From NCBI GenBank assembly GCA_903813345.2, contig CAIIXF020000002.1:9199555-9263554 (forward strand): a DNA stretch of 64,000 bases, in the 5' to 3' direction. Numbering within the stretch: position 1 is the first letter of the stretch; each line of letters begins with the position of its first letter. Shown here one piece after another: positions 11,632 to 25,098 of this stretch. Origin of the DNA: Owenia fusiformis. Its lineage: Eukaryota > Annelida > Polychaeta > Sabellida > Oweniidae. A model generated the notes under the pieces. It searched no databases. It was not told where the DNA came from and saw only the letters and a list, made by a program, of their open reading frames with translations. A program made the translations under genes and the position numbers.

Positions 11632-14600
11632 AACTGCCGGAGACAACAGTAATGACTGAAGAGGAGTTGTCATCTTCATTATAAAGTCGTTTTATGCTAT
11701 CATAAATGTCTTCATCATCATCGACTTCTATCTCCTCAACCTTGCGTTTGCTAGTTTTGTTATGGATGTATGCTACGTGAAGACGAGGGTACAAAGATAG
11801 ATGATGAGTCATTATCTCTCGACAGTGGATCAAATCATGATTATTAACCTGCAATAAAAAAGTTGCACTCTAAAAATCTGTGGATTCCATTTAAAATGCA
11901 AAAACATTGTTCCAAGGTAAACCTGCATTGAACGCCTTTAAATTTCAGAGACACATATAATTTATTTAATGTTTACTGAGAGGCATTGAATATGAGTTTT
12001 ATCCTCAGTTAATTTGATACTAGACCTTAGGTAATGTCATATTGACATTTAGCTTCCTCGATCAATATCATATTACATTTCAGTCAGCATCATATTTTCC
12101 CTTGGAAAAAGTCATATTCCATCCCTCCCAGTTAATAACCTATATTCACTATATTTAGGATATTCTTCATGAGAACAAATACTAATTATCTCTTAGATGA
12201 TTTTAAAACATGTACTTAAACAACTAACTAACCTGTATAGTTTTCTGAAGGGCTATCGTCATTCGGAACCATTCAGGTACGAATAGTTCCAGCTCAAGAC
12301 TCAGCAACGCCAGCGCCACCGTGGCGGGTCTGTAAGCTAGAATCTCGTGAAATGCGATGCATCGTTCCAACTTGCGAGTAAGTATACTGAGTTGGCGGGA
12401 TGCAGTCATATTTCGCATAGAATCTAACAAGTGGGGACACCTGGACATCAGCAGAGCATGGAACTAAAATGAATTAAAGAAAACCCATGAGACACCAATA
12501 AAAGGGTATGTCAGCAGAATATGGAACTAAAATATATAAAAGAAAATCTATGAGACACCAACAAAAGGGATATATACCTTTTAAAAAATAAAAGGACATA
12601 AAGTACACGTCAAATAAAAAAGAAATAATGTATACTCACAATGTGGAGGAAATCCAGAGATGTTATGCTCCGGAGATCCCAGGAGAGTTTGTCGAGGATA
12701 ATTCTCTCCATACGTAGTACGTCAACGACGCTGCACGCACATCCACTTTCCCGTACCAGCTCATCTGTTCCTGGTATAATCTGAATAAATCATATTTATA
12801 GCAATTACTCTTATAATAAAATTTTCATTCATTTGTGATCATACACAAGTATTTTCTTTTTGCTCTCATTTTATTTGAAAAATAAATTCATGAAGGGATG
12901 AATGTAAAATTGAGTAATAATTAAGGTTCATCCCCGATTAATTGTCAATTGACGTCATTGGAGTGCTAATCATCCCAGGGCCCTAAAGCTGGTCTCAATT
13001 AGGAGTCAATAAAAACATAATCATCTTGAATTATTTTGTACACGTACATGTGTACAAACACGTGATTGTATCTGCACTGGTGATCCACTCGATTACGCTG
13101 GTTACCAAAACGAACCGTTTTGGTAACAAAATGTCGGAACGTCGAAGGCACGATTTTTCTTTTTTCCTTATTTCACGCGTTGTAAGCAGAATCCCCACGA
13201 CGTTTTTTCTCACAACGTGCATCAGTATCATATGTTTTAGAAAATGTACATGTTTGCGATAAAATAGCTCAGAGAAGAACAGAATCGTCGATTTACTTTC
13301 TCACTTAAGTTACATAAACGGTTTTTCGAAAAACAGTTAAGATCTGCACTTTTAACCCAAACCGTTTATGTAACTTAAGTGAGGAAGTAAATCGACGATT
13401 CTGTTGTCTTCTGAACTATTTGTTCGCAAATATGTACACTTTCTTAAACATATGATACTGATACACGTTTGTGTTAAAAAATGTCGTGGGAATTCTGCCT
13501 ACAAGTGTAAAATAAGGAAACGAGAAAAATCGTACCTTCCGGATGTTCCGACATTTTGTTACCAAAACGGTTCGTTTTGGTAACCAGCGTAATCGAGTGG
13601 ATCACCAGTGATCTGGGGTTTTGGTTTGGTTATGAGTACATGTAAGGTTTTTCTATGATACAATATCCACAAAGAAAACAAAATTATACACAACAAATGT
13701 TGAATAAAATCTAACGAGCAATTTATAACTGGATTCCATTGTGTCAATCATTTCATTCAATTTCAGATCTTTTTAAATGAAAACAGAATTTTAATATCTC
13801 CAAATATGCCTTGAAGCATGCACCATGTGATGAATTACACATTTCTTGAAAATTATGCAAAAAATTATACATTATGCAAATTTATGCAAATAATATGCAA
13901 ATGATATGCAAATTAGCTTACTTCATCTTCTTCAGTGGATTTGGCTGCTAGGTAGAAGCATGTGAGAGTAATGCATCTAAGATACTTAGGACGTGCCTGA
14001 AAATATACAGAAAGAAAATATTATTATTCAAATATTCAGAAAGAAATGTAATGATAGTATTACTAATTCTATCATGATACGCATCTATTAACAAGAATTT
14101 GACTAGAAATTACTGTTAAACAAAGAAAGACCACAAGCCTTGGGCTCATTGCACTACCCTTAATTGCATCTTTTTTGTTAAGGGATTTGTTCAACATATG
14201 TTTGCCCTATGTGTCTCTCATAAGTTACCATTTATTTATTGGGAAGAAAAATTCAAAATATAAGTAAAACATGTCATTTTTAGATGAAAAGAATTAAACA
14301 CATGGCATGTCCTCCAAATTATTTATGATCAAGATGTTACATCTTTTATATTACTTGTTAAAAAGGCAATTAAAATTATTGTTACTCTTATATTGTCATC
14401 AATTATTTTAAGCATAATTTCTGTATTCATTGCTCTCCTTTCGAAAAGAAACTCATGAAATCTTTTATTTTATCAGATATTTAAAGGACAACTGAAATAG
14501 CTTTTCTCAACTTGCAGCTACGAAAATGCAGTTTTCTCCATTGTAAGCCAATCGTAGAGTTCTTGCAATAGCCATTATAAAATAAATGTTAGATAACTGC

Positions 14601-17600
14601 TAACGGTCATAGATAACGAAATAAAACTAACTGATAAATCAAATTGGCCCCCACGTGATTAGTAACGTCATATACAAAATATAGCTTTGGTTTATTGGTT
14701 CCAAGTAATCACAACGTCACTGCAACCATAGGATTGTTGTGTAAACAAATAACAAAACATTTTGGCATTATGACGTCATGATCAAACGGACCAAAACGGG
14801 CCACGTGGGAACCAGTGAGAGATCACGTGGGGGCCAATAACGTCACGACCAATTCGAATATTGCTTATTAAGCAGCTATAATGATCGTTAGAGTGAAATA
14901 GTTTTCCCACAACTAATGAGAAAACATGTCCAAATACATCTATCAAAAAATTATATTGATTCCTTTAGGTTAAAAATACCATTTCATATCTGCCAAACAA
15001 AACTCAGATCAAAAGATATTCTTTATTCATGTGTTTATTCTGGTTTATCTTATGCCCTGGAATTATTAACACACATGCCAACCCACATAATGCTACCATT
15101 AGTAGAATGTTGATTTATGCGATGGCTGCAATATCCCTGGTTAAAGGTCTCCTTGCAAAATGCAGTATAAAATTCTTGTATCCTTAAAAACAGGTTCCAG
15201 GGATATCTGTTTACAAGCAAAGTGCACGACTTTTTAAGATTTTTCACTAATGTTTACAACCAAGACTGTTATTTTTGTTTGGTATTTCATCAATGCATTG
15301 ACGCAATGTCCTTAAAGTAGGATGTTAAACTTTTCAAAATGGGTGTGTTTATATATTTTTGATTATTTATTAAATGCCTGTTTGTTGCTTGTCAAAATAT
15401 TGAATCATATAAAATTGCACTTTCATTGCAACCCAATTCTTAGCAACTAATCAATAACATTAACACGCGGTAGTATCTCTTCGGGACGTATCGAAACCAC
15501 TCCGTCCCGAATAACCGTTAATTTGAATTTAAAACCTACCCCAGTGTTTGAAAATCAAGGATTGTGAGTCTCACACTTCACCGTTTTTCTTCAAACTTGT
15601 TCCGTACAAAGCTTCACAGAAATACCTTTCAGTCGATACATTGTTTTCGCGTACAAAGTACCTCGTTTTAGCGGCGTTTTGGTCCCCAGCTGTGAGATAA
15701 AGCAAATTTTCATAACTTTCAACTGTGAGTCAAGTTATCTCGCCAGTCTTTTACCCATTCTCGCCCATAATTTCAGAATGGACTCCCATTACAACCTTCC
15801 ATCGCTACGTCTTGATTTTTGGGCATCAAACGCAGCAGTTTCTAAATCATCCACACATCTCTTCAAATTTGACCAATACGTCCCGTCATCTTCCACTACG
15901 CCCCGCCGAGTCTATCACTATACACGTAGAATTGCATTCTAAAACAATTTGTCCATCGATGTGTCCGTTTGTAGGTTGCCATTGTCGATTCTAAATACCA
16001 ATCGGATTGCGTTTTAAGATTTACCCATTCTTGTCCATTTTCATTATACCTATAATAGGGTGGTCCAAAATCGGCGGGGCGTAGTGGAAGGTGACGGGAC
16101 GTATTAGTCAAATTTTAAGAGATGTGTGGATGATTTAGAAACTGCTGCGTTTGATGCCCAAAAATCAAAACGTAGCGATGGAAGGTTGTAATGGGAGTCC
16201 ATTCTGAAATTATGAGCGAGAATGGGTAAAAGACTGGCGAGATAACTTGACTTACAGTTGCAAGTTATGAAAATTTGCTTTATCTCGCAGCTGGGGACCA
16301 AAACGCCGCTAAAACGAGGTACTTTGTACACGAAAACAATGTATCGACTGAAAGGTATTTCTGTGCAGCTTTGTACGGAACAAGTTTGAAGAAAAACTGT
16401 GAAGTGTGAGACTCACAATCCTTGATTTTCAAACACTGGGGTAGGTTTTAAATTCAAATTAACGGTTTTTTCGGGACGGAGTGGTTTCGATACGTCCCGA
16501 AGAGATACTACCGCGTGATTAATCAACCCTGGATATTTTAAGAGGGACATACTTATGAAAATCATAAACAAGTCAAAATATACAGGGTGAGCCAAAAAAA
16601 GGTAACCCAAACAAATCTATGTCATCCAGAATGGGGTTTATGTCACATTTTGGCACCAGAACATTGAGCAAGGTTTGATTGTGACAAACATGATTTTTAA
16701 CTCATACTTGATGAAAGCGTTAAGATTTGTATGGGTTCTTTTTTTTGGCTCACCCTGTAATGTGTATGTGAATAATTTTAGTGAACACCTCTATATATGA
16801 ACACTAATTTGAATCTAAAACCTCTAAATATAAACTGTCTTCAATTTGACTATCCCGTCAACTTGACATGTTATCAGAAACTCATAAAATAAACTTCATA
16901 AATGGAGCCATGTTATCAACAAAAAATGTAACCCGCTGACCTTTAGCTTATTTTGAGTTGTTATGTCCTGTCTCAGTTTACATTGCACAACTGACTAAGC
17001 ATTCTCAAAAGAGTTACACGGAACAAGTGCATGCAATGTTGACAGGCTGAAATATTTTATAAATACACTCTTTCTAATAGCCTGAGAAATTTTTTTTGCA
17101 TTGAGAGTAAAACTACGCCTTATTTAAGCGTTACAGTAAGAGGTATTCAGGGCGGTTCTCATGGTTCTCACGGAATACAAACGCTGTTAAAAAATATACA
17201 GTAGTATGTCAAAGACGTGTATTATACCTAGTGTTTAGGTTTTATTGAACCGTAGACTGAATAGAGTAGCATGACATTTTGTTGTATGAACAAAATTGAA
17301 TGTATGTATGCATTCACAGAATGTTATTTTTAACATGTGTGTAAAGAATGTGGTGATTCATAGATGTATGAGTGCTACAGAAAATCACATCTGACTCTCA
17401 TAGGGGGTATGTGAATAGAATATACAATACAATGTAATACAATAACTGTATTTTATACTAGGGTCTTGGTTAAGGGATGGGAAGGGGTGGAGTTTAGCAT
17501 CAAGGCACCTTTTCAAAATTGAACAAAAATTTAGATTCAGCTAGATTAGACCACAAGCATAACAAGGTATTAACCTGCAAAATGCCTCTACCTGCCACCT

Positions 17601-20600
17601 GTTGCAGAATGCTGAACACCAACCACCAAATGCTGACCACTTGGTGGTGACATAAAATGTAAAAAATGTAATTTCAACATTATAACAGTAGATTAGATTA
17701 GTTTCTATCTTAATAATTGAATGCATACAGTATAATATAGTCCTTATATAATTTCACCAACATCTGTTCATATCATTCTTGAATTCTTTGACGATTATAC
17801 TAATTCCAACATTTTAAGCTATGCAACTGGAGAACCCATGCTCTAATATACATTTCAGAGGTAAATTAACCCCTTACCTCCCCCCTCCCATGCCCAACTA
17901 TCAATTCCCTATGCACAACAATTGTTCCTAAATGCTCATGCACACCTCTTTAAACTGGAGACAAACCTTACACAAGGCGTTAACATGCCAACCATCAAAC
18001 ACAAATAAGTTGGAGATTATAACAATATGCCACTACTTTCATAAAACCCTCATCAAATATACTGTATACTGGTAAACACCTGTATTTCGTGAACACCACT
18101 TCAAGACACAGTTTAAATTGACTCCTGTATAAAATCCTCTCTGTAGTAAACACCTACAACACTGAACACTTTTTGTGGCTACATAGGTGTTCAGTTCACT
18201 ATATACAGGTTTTACTGTAGATACTAGGAAAGGGCGACACAGAAGTAGCCAAACATGTAAAACCACATATACAACAGGATGTTATCAAGCTAAATCAAGT
18301 CAAACTGACATGTTGGAAAGTCACATAAATACTGTACTTCTACTTAATTTGGCGGTCATTTTAATTTGGCAGATCCACCAATTTGGCAGATCCACCAAAT
18401 TGTTAAAGTCCATCAAAATAAGTAGCCACCAAATTCCCCCAGTAATTTTAGTATATTGTAATATAGTACCACTTGTACATTATAATATTGCAAGTCTGCC
18501 AAATTAATTAGCTACCAAACGTTCAAAATAGCAAATCCGCCAAAAACAGTAGCACCCAATTAAGTAGAAGTTCAGTATATCCTTACTAAGTCTATTTACT
18601 TTCAGAATATAAAACTGAAATCCAGCAAATTGATCAGAATATTTATTCAGTATTCTAATACCTGTCTAATCTGAAGGTCACAGTGACCTGCTAAAAGGGA
18701 GATGGTTTTATAATATTTCAAGTTGTAGGATAAAATGAAATAACAGGTGAACTTGGTTGCATGGTTTTCCCAATAAAAGACTTCCGCCATCAAATCCAAA
18801 ACCATGTTTGATTCCAATGATTTTCAACTGAAGCTCTATATTATAAAATACATAATTCAAAATCAAATTATTTGTGGAAATTATGTGGAAACTACATTTC
18901 TATAAGTTCTTTTTCCAATTTCTGAAAGTACAGAACAACAAAACTGAAACTGATACCAAAGAGTCAATAGATAATCTAGAGCCCTGGACTGAAGTGCTAT
19001 AACATAATATAAGCACATGTGATCACTTATGTTATGCCATAGCATTTACACGTGATCCCTAACAAGAATAGAATGCAGCTGACCAATGAAAGGCTTCTAT
19101 TAACCCAACAAGAATAGAACACAGCTGACCAATGAAGGCTTCTATTTATCCAATGCTTGACAAAAATCCAAGTTGATAAGTACCTTTTATGGCATTACAT
19201 GTAGTACATAAAAATAAAAATTATAAGCTGAAAAATGTTCAATAATCAAGAATTGTTTTGCCATATTGGCACAGATATTCGTAAAGGTGTTATGATAAAA
19301 ATACCGTGGAAGGTCAGGATAACCTATCAGATTTGATTTTCTGAAATGATTTGTTCAAGTAAAGTTCAGAATGAAAGATTTAAAGCTGGTTAAATCTAAG
19401 AATGTTTGACTAGTATAGAGTTATGTTGTGATTATGTAACAAAAGTCTAAACCCAAACAAAATTTTCTAAGCACAAGGCTTCTAGTTTTGACTGTGACAG
19501 ATTTTATAATAACAATCCCAAGTCAAACATTGTAGGAGGTGTCTGAGTTATTTTCTTACCTGACAGAACAGGTAGAATTGACTTTATAACACTTAATTCT
19601 AAAACATTGCCCTCTAAAAAAAGAAATCACGAATAAAATCGGAGAAAGTTGAGAAATAGTTCTTTTAGATTTTTGTGAAAACTGAAGTTTCCAGTCAAAA
19701 TTAGCATTTGATGAAAAAGTCAACATTAGCTAGTTCATATCATACAAATTTGCTGTGTTAGATGAAACAGAAAAATCCACGGCGTTACAAAAATATAAAA
19801 ATAATATACATGTACTTATTAATAGTAACCAAGCCTAAATGTAATCACAGCCCTTTCACTCCTGTTGATATTCATATTTATGAAAACAGATAGAGTTGAA
19901 AAGTTCATACATGTATGCTTGATTTAATAAATCCAATACATGTTTAAGGACAAATCTCAACCTTGCACGACACCAAGTTTTGGCAAGGAAGTTGCGTGGG
20001 TAAAATTGTTGAACGTAATCCAAAAGTTTAAAGTCCAACGGTTATATGACACATCGAAAAACCAGATTGAATAACCATAGATAATTTAATGAGATGATTT
20101 ATTGATTTATCGAAGGGCTAAATATATAGGTATGACATACATACTTCAAATGTGTATCTAAATATAAATTGAAGGATTCTATCTTGACTTATTGATCAAT
20201 GTACACATTGTATATATTTATTTTGAAAATGTGCAGGAAATTCTAGGATAATCTTAAAAACTTGTTCTGTAATAGCAAGGTGGGCCCTGGGGATGGAGGC
20301 AAGTAAAAAACTGGCATATATTTTGACACAAGAACTGTACATGTATTCCACTTTGTAATTAAAAGCAGCTGAGTTCGAGTTTTAGTTTAATTTATCATGA
20401 GTCTTATCTGGCAATGAAACCTAGATAGGGTTTACAAGTGCATGGACACTAAAACAACTTAAAAATAACATTTCTAATCATTTTATTTTGCTTCTTAAAA
20501 GAGAGATTCGTGTATAATATAAACTATGCTCTGAAACACAGGGTTTTTAAGTTTCAAAATGACATAAAATGTTACTTTCACATTTAGGTGAAGTGCTTTG

Positions 20601-23600
20601 TTATCATTTACATTGAATTTTGAAAATAAAAATTACTGTTCAAATAAATTGTTGGATTTCTGATACAGTATTTCAAAATCAAGGTGAATAGCTTTAGAAC
20701 TGGGTAAATAAAGTAGTATAAAATACAAAGACTGGTTTTAGCTTCATTTATCAATGGAACAGAACTAAAATGAAAACCTTTGACATAACGTCTAAAAGTC
20801 TTGCATTGTTTAACAACTTAGCACAGCCCTTTTCATTCTGTGTTTTCTTTAACTAAACACCTTTTTAATGTTCCTTTTTCTTTTGTCTCTCATGTAAATC
20901 TTCCTCCTTAAAGCTTTCAATCATTTGGATCATTTTAAGAAAAGGAGGGGGACGGAGGGTTGATTTACAAATACACCCTAATATTGAAATATATGATGCC
21001 TCCCGATGCTTTTAAGTACCCCAATTTTTTACAGATTTTTAAACGGACCAAAACTCTCTAAATGCGCATTTATGCTCTTTTCTCTCGAGAACGACTGTCT
21101 CATTTTCACGATAACTTTTATTTAGTACGATCTATTTTTCCCCATCAAGGTATGATGTAAATGACATGCTATTTACATATTGTGAGTTTCAATGACGCGC
21201 GTTTGATTTTATAAAAAATGCCAAACTTTGTGACAAAGAATTTCATCAGCTATTGCCCCGAACCGGTCCGTCTTCTCTCTGCAAGCAGATTGCCCCGAAC
21301 CGGTCCGTCTTCTCACTGCAAGCAGGATGAACTTCTTTGTCACAAAGTTTGGCATTTTTTATAAAATCAAACGCGCGTCATTGAAACTCACAAGATGTAA
21401 ATAGCATGTCATTTACATCATACCTTGATGGGGAAAAATAGATCTTATATGTTAGAAGTACTAAATAAAAGTTATCATGAAAATGAGACAGCCGTTCTCG
21501 AGAGAAAAGAGCATAAATGCGCATTTAGAGAGTTTTGGTCTGTTTAAAAATCTGTAAAAATTGGGGTACTTAAAAGCATCGGGAGGCATCATATATTTCA
21601 AATTAGACACGAGGAAGTCATTATTGAGCAAGTTATGGCTATTTTAAATTCAAATAAAACCGTTAACCCGTGCCGGTCCAGCTTTTGACCCATGCCGGTC
21701 AATTTTCGTTAGCTGCGTATACCAAGGGTGAAATATGTAATGGTGAATGAAGGCCTATTAAAATGTTGCCACTTGCGCTACCTAATGTTACATATCCACA
21801 TAGACAGTTTTTCTCACATATGTACCTCACTCAGTCTTATACTCTGAGACTCAGACAATAAAAGTAACAGCTACTACACTCTGAATAAAACAAAATATAC
21901 AGTTTTGAGGCTGGTATGATCTTTATGGCCTCACAAGTAGATTTTGCGGTCTTTAATGTGAGTTTGAATATAAAAATAATACAGGCTACTTTTGAAGACA
22001 TGACATTTTACAACTACAATCTTCACTGGTTAACTCAATTTGTGACCTAATCTAATTGGGTAAGGCTAGATGGAGGGATAATCTCTTATTCAAAAAATGT
22101 AGATGAAGCTCTCTTTTAAAGCACAATCAAACGACTGACATGCAACCTCTTTTAAAGAAGCGAAATTAAACCACTGAAAATGCTACCTATTAAAAGCATG
22201 TCATATGAATATTCCTCACTGATGTACCTCACTCGCCTTAAATAAACAGCCCCAACTGCTGTCTTCCATGTGAATCTAATTAGTGAGTGTCATTATAAAA
22301 GCCACAGTCACATAGGTTGTCATTTATAAATCTACGCTTCAGGTTTATTAGAATACAGCATGTTGCAAATCATGTATTTTTATTGCCTATTTCATAATTC
22401 AAAAACCCTTTTCAAATGTCAGATTTCATTCTGAGCTTCAGGAAGCTTCAAGAGTGTGGGCCCCTCCACTTTATCTACTTAAGAAACACATCGTGGGGAG
22501 GTGAGTAGAAGGGGCGGAAGGCTCCCAAGGGCTTGTAGCTAGAGGCTTACCCTTTGCATTCATTTGACTTCACTTCTTAAAAGAGAGCTTTGTCTTCAGT
22601 AGTTCAGTACTTTAAAACTAGACTCTGCACGCAGGGTACTAGACTCTGAGGCTTAGGGAAGATTTCCAAGAAAACCACTGTACAACTCAAATGGAATATT
22701 ATTTTGAGGCACAAAACGCGTTCCACTTACGCAGGTTTTACTGTGTATAGCACACTGATGGCGGATGTATAGTTGATGACATTTCTCAAATTAATTATTT
22801 AGATGCTTGTTGCTAAGGATACGTTGCTAAGTACTTTCACCATATTATCTTTCAATCATGGTGTGTACATGTATATTTTTATTTCATTTTGACGCAAATA
22901 TATTTCTTAATCACATTTATTAAGTCTGAACCTTATATTTTGCAGGTTATAGTTAAAAAAGAAGTGTGACACCATTATCTTAACAGTGTGACACCATCTA
23001 AAAGTGTGACACCATATAAACAGTGTGCCACCATCTAAAATATGTGACAGCACCTGAACAGTGTGACACCATCTAAAATATGTGACACCATCTAAAAAGT
23101 GTGATACCATCTAAACAGTGTGCCACCATCTAAGCAGTGTGACACCAGACTCACCTTTACTGAATGCAAGAACCTGTCGAGCACTGTGACCGCCAGGGCC
23201 ATTGTCTCTGGGTGCATGTGGAACTGTTCTGTTAACCTTCCAAGCCATCTAGTGGCCTCGTCTCGCTCCTCTGAGCCAATTTCCACATCCTGTAAGAGAT
23301 AAATATGTTATTCAAGGGAAGGGATTATATACAGGATTGTATTACATACCTAGCGAAGCATTTGTATGGAAGTCAATGGGAAAGTTAGCGAGCTATATCC
23401 ACCGATATTGCCCGATTACCCCGATATAGCCCGCTTACCTCGTTTTGATATTAGATTTCTTTAATAACCATGATAATATCATGACGTCACGTCATTGATA
23501 CAAAGTAACCATGGGAACAAAGGCATGTAATACATCAGTTATGTCACTATGACGTGAAATATGCCTTCGTTCTTGCCCAAATATAGAGCCTCCCAAGGTC

Positions 23601-25098
23601 GGCCTATATTGGGAGAACTCAGGCATATTTCACGTCATAGTGACATAACCTCTAAATATTGAGGGATGATATAACTTACTGAAGATAGTGGTAAACCCAT
23701 TATAAAATCTGAAGCCCATTTTTTATTTATTGTTCGACTAGTATACTGAGATGATATAAGATAGAAACTGACAGAAGAAATCTGTCTGATGTCACTAATT
23801 AATAACTACTGAATATGACGCGAGATTAAGATAGATGTCTAAAAATATAAATTAACATTTCAGGGTTGTTTATATATGCTAATGAGACGTCATGTTCATG
23901 TACAGATGTTTAAACCTGCCAGCTACAGGTGCTCTTAGGCAAGTCCTATCTACATGTACATGTACCTTTAATTAATATTTAACAGTTGACCAGGGTACTA
24001 TTTGTTTAACTCTTGAATGCCCAAGTGACATAAGAAAACTTGTCGTAAAAAATTTCATCAAAATGGTTCTAACTCTGATATTGTTCATTCAATTTAAGCA
24101 AATTGTTTTTAATGAGTATAATTGGTTTGTCTTTACTACTTACAATAGGTTTTAATTCAAAATATTGTATATTGAGGAAGTAAAATGATAAACAATGAAA
24201 TATTATCTCAAGTCAAAGAGGTTCAAATATAGATAAACAATTGAAGTGCTGTCAATTTATCTTGTGGACTTAGTTAAGATTTTGGCCTTATTATTTTGAT
24301 AAGTGAATAGTCAGAATATGATGTAATTTCCTAAAATATAAGTGGTAGATTGATTTTGATAAAATTGCGTAATGGTGGTTTTATACACAAATTATAACCA
24401 ATTTAGAATTAATATCACTTAAGACAAATATGTTAAAACATTGAACTTTACTACAAGTCTTTGAAAAATCTCCAATTTTATTAAAAGTGCTTTTTGATCC
24501 AAAAAGTCTATCAATGGAGGTTTTAGAAACATGCTACCACTATTCAGACAGACAGATAGACGGACAGAAAGACGATCTGACAAAGATTACCGGCATAAAA
24601 ATATATACATAAATGGTGGTAAGGGTTTATTGAGGACATTACAAAAGTTAGATATCCAATTTGGCATCTTCTTGTTTTATTACATGATTGAGGGTCAACT
24701 GCAGTTCAATTTTAGGACACAAACCTTGTCATATTTATATCTGGAATCAACGATACAAAATTCTTAACATGGTGTTATATAAAAAGGCAGGTCAGGCCAA
24801 TGACTCTTACCAATAAGGTACACGACAACCCCCCCCCCTCCACCCCCATTTGGTACAGATGCCAATGTTGAATCAAATATCTCAAATCCCCCTTATATTA
24901 CAGTATATCCAAGTTGTTCTATGTTGAAAAAGTGGGTGGGGGTAAAACAGGCTAAAATCTGGTTGTAAATGACTATATACTGACCTTATTCTTAACAGGT
25001 TCATACTGTAAAGGCTTCCATATTTGTGTCTCTTTCACTAAAGCATCTTGGAGCATCACCATCAACTGGGTGTTATCTACTCCACTGTGCAACCTCAT
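11630..25098 (-). CDS. CCNI: cyclin I (6 coding exons, 304 aa)
   Basis: Coding exons on the minus strand are 25098-24985, 23289-23155, 13996-13922, 12780-12640, 12463-12233 and 11848-11630. Together they make 915 nt, all junctions are phase 0 and use GT-AG. The cyclin box covers about residues 46-150: [40 protein letters not shown] and [15 protein letters not shown] line up closely with vertebrate cyclin I. The C-terminal tail (residues 265-292) has the cyclin I hallmark, [13 protein letters not shown] followed by [10 protein letters not shown], which cyclin G lacks. Vertebrate cyclin I is an atypical cyclin that acts with CDK5 in post-mitotic cells; the human protein is longer (377 aa), mainly in the tail. 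Intron 2 is 9.2 kb and full of foldback elements. The ATG at 25098 lies 46 bases inside an exon that begins at 25144 after a TTTTTTACCAG acceptor, so there is an upstream non-coding exon. Confidence 0.93.
13075..13610. mobile_element. foldback element, family A copy 1 (536 bp)
   Basis: Almost the whole element is two ~245-bp inverted arms beginning CACTGGTGATCCACTCGATT and ending with its reverse complement. It is flanked by a perfect 5-bp duplication ATCTG (13070-13074 and 13611-13615). The short central loop (13320-13362) holds AACAGTTAAGATCTGCAC. It carries no transposase. It lies in cyclin I intron 3; the 13026-13262 and 13031-13231 ORFs are products of the repeat. The second copy is at 44215-45456. 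Confidence 0.9.
14643..14838. mobile_element. MITE with E-box-containing TIRs
   Basis: ATTGGCCCCCACGTGAT at the left and ATCACGTGGGGGCCAAT at the right are perfect inverted repeats around about 160 bp. The TIRs carry CACGTG, and several ACGTCA-type sites lie inside (GTAACGTCAT, ATTATGACGTCATG). It is in cyclin I intron 2. Confidence 0.7.
15464..16517. mobile_element. long foldback element, 1054 bp, ATTAA target duplication
   Basis: Two arms of about 446 bp (15464-15909 and 16071-16517) are near-perfect reverse complements, starting CACGCGGTAGTATCTCTTCG. A 161-bp loop separates them. ATTAA flanks both ends (15459-15463 and 16518-16522). No transposase ORF is present, and the paired ORFs at 15679-15942 and 16104-16331 are the same arm read from both sides. 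It lies in cyclin I intron 2. Confidence 0.92.
16583..16757. mobile_element. mariner-like MITE, 175 bp
   Basis: CAGGGTGAGCCAAAAAAAGG at the left and TTTTTTTTGGCTCACCCTG at the right are inverted repeats, each flanked by TA (16581-16582 and 16758-16759). Ends of this form and a TA target are typical of Tc1/mariner/IS630 elements. There is no coding capacity. A solitary end of similar type (GGCACACCCTGTATA) is seen near 62911. Confidence 0.85.
16760..22965. other. remainder of cyclin I intron 2
   Basis: Apart from the foldback element at 20985-21600 I see no gene here. Pieces of old repeats occur, for example GTTCCACTTACGCAGGTTTT near 22717, which resembles text near 4730-4750. The short ORFs have no protein family features. 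Confidence 0.55.
20985..21600. mobile_element. long inverted repeat with a duplicated 37-bp loop motif
   Basis: Arms 20985-21240 and about 21333-21600 are reverse complements, beginning TGAAATATATGATGCCTCCC, with an ~11-bp indel near 21447. The 92-bp loop contains two tandem 37-bp units (21252-21288 and 21289-21325) starting ATTGCCCCGAACCGGTCCGT that differ at one position. Related CCGGTCC words occur just outside at 21673-21705. No coding capacity and no clear target duplication. Confidence 0.85.
22966..23147. repeat. 19-bp minisatellite touching a splice donor
   Basis: Units of the type CAGTGTGACACCATCTAAA, about nine with some truncated or varied, run up to 23147. On the transcribed strand the array starts about 7 bases after the GT of the cyclin I exon 2 donor (23154), so it is the first part of intron 2. 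Confidence 0.85.
23538..23649. mobile_element. small inverted-repeat element
   Basis: GTTATGTCACTATGACGTGA through ATGCCT is repeated in reverse complement at the right end, with arms of about 30 bp around 50 bp. It lies in cyclin I intron 1. Both arms contain TGACGTGA. Confidence 0.7.

Noticed and set aside
15679-16331. Matching ORFs on both strands that look like a duplicated gene
   Set aside because: They are the two arms of one foldback element read in opposite directions, with no domain signature.
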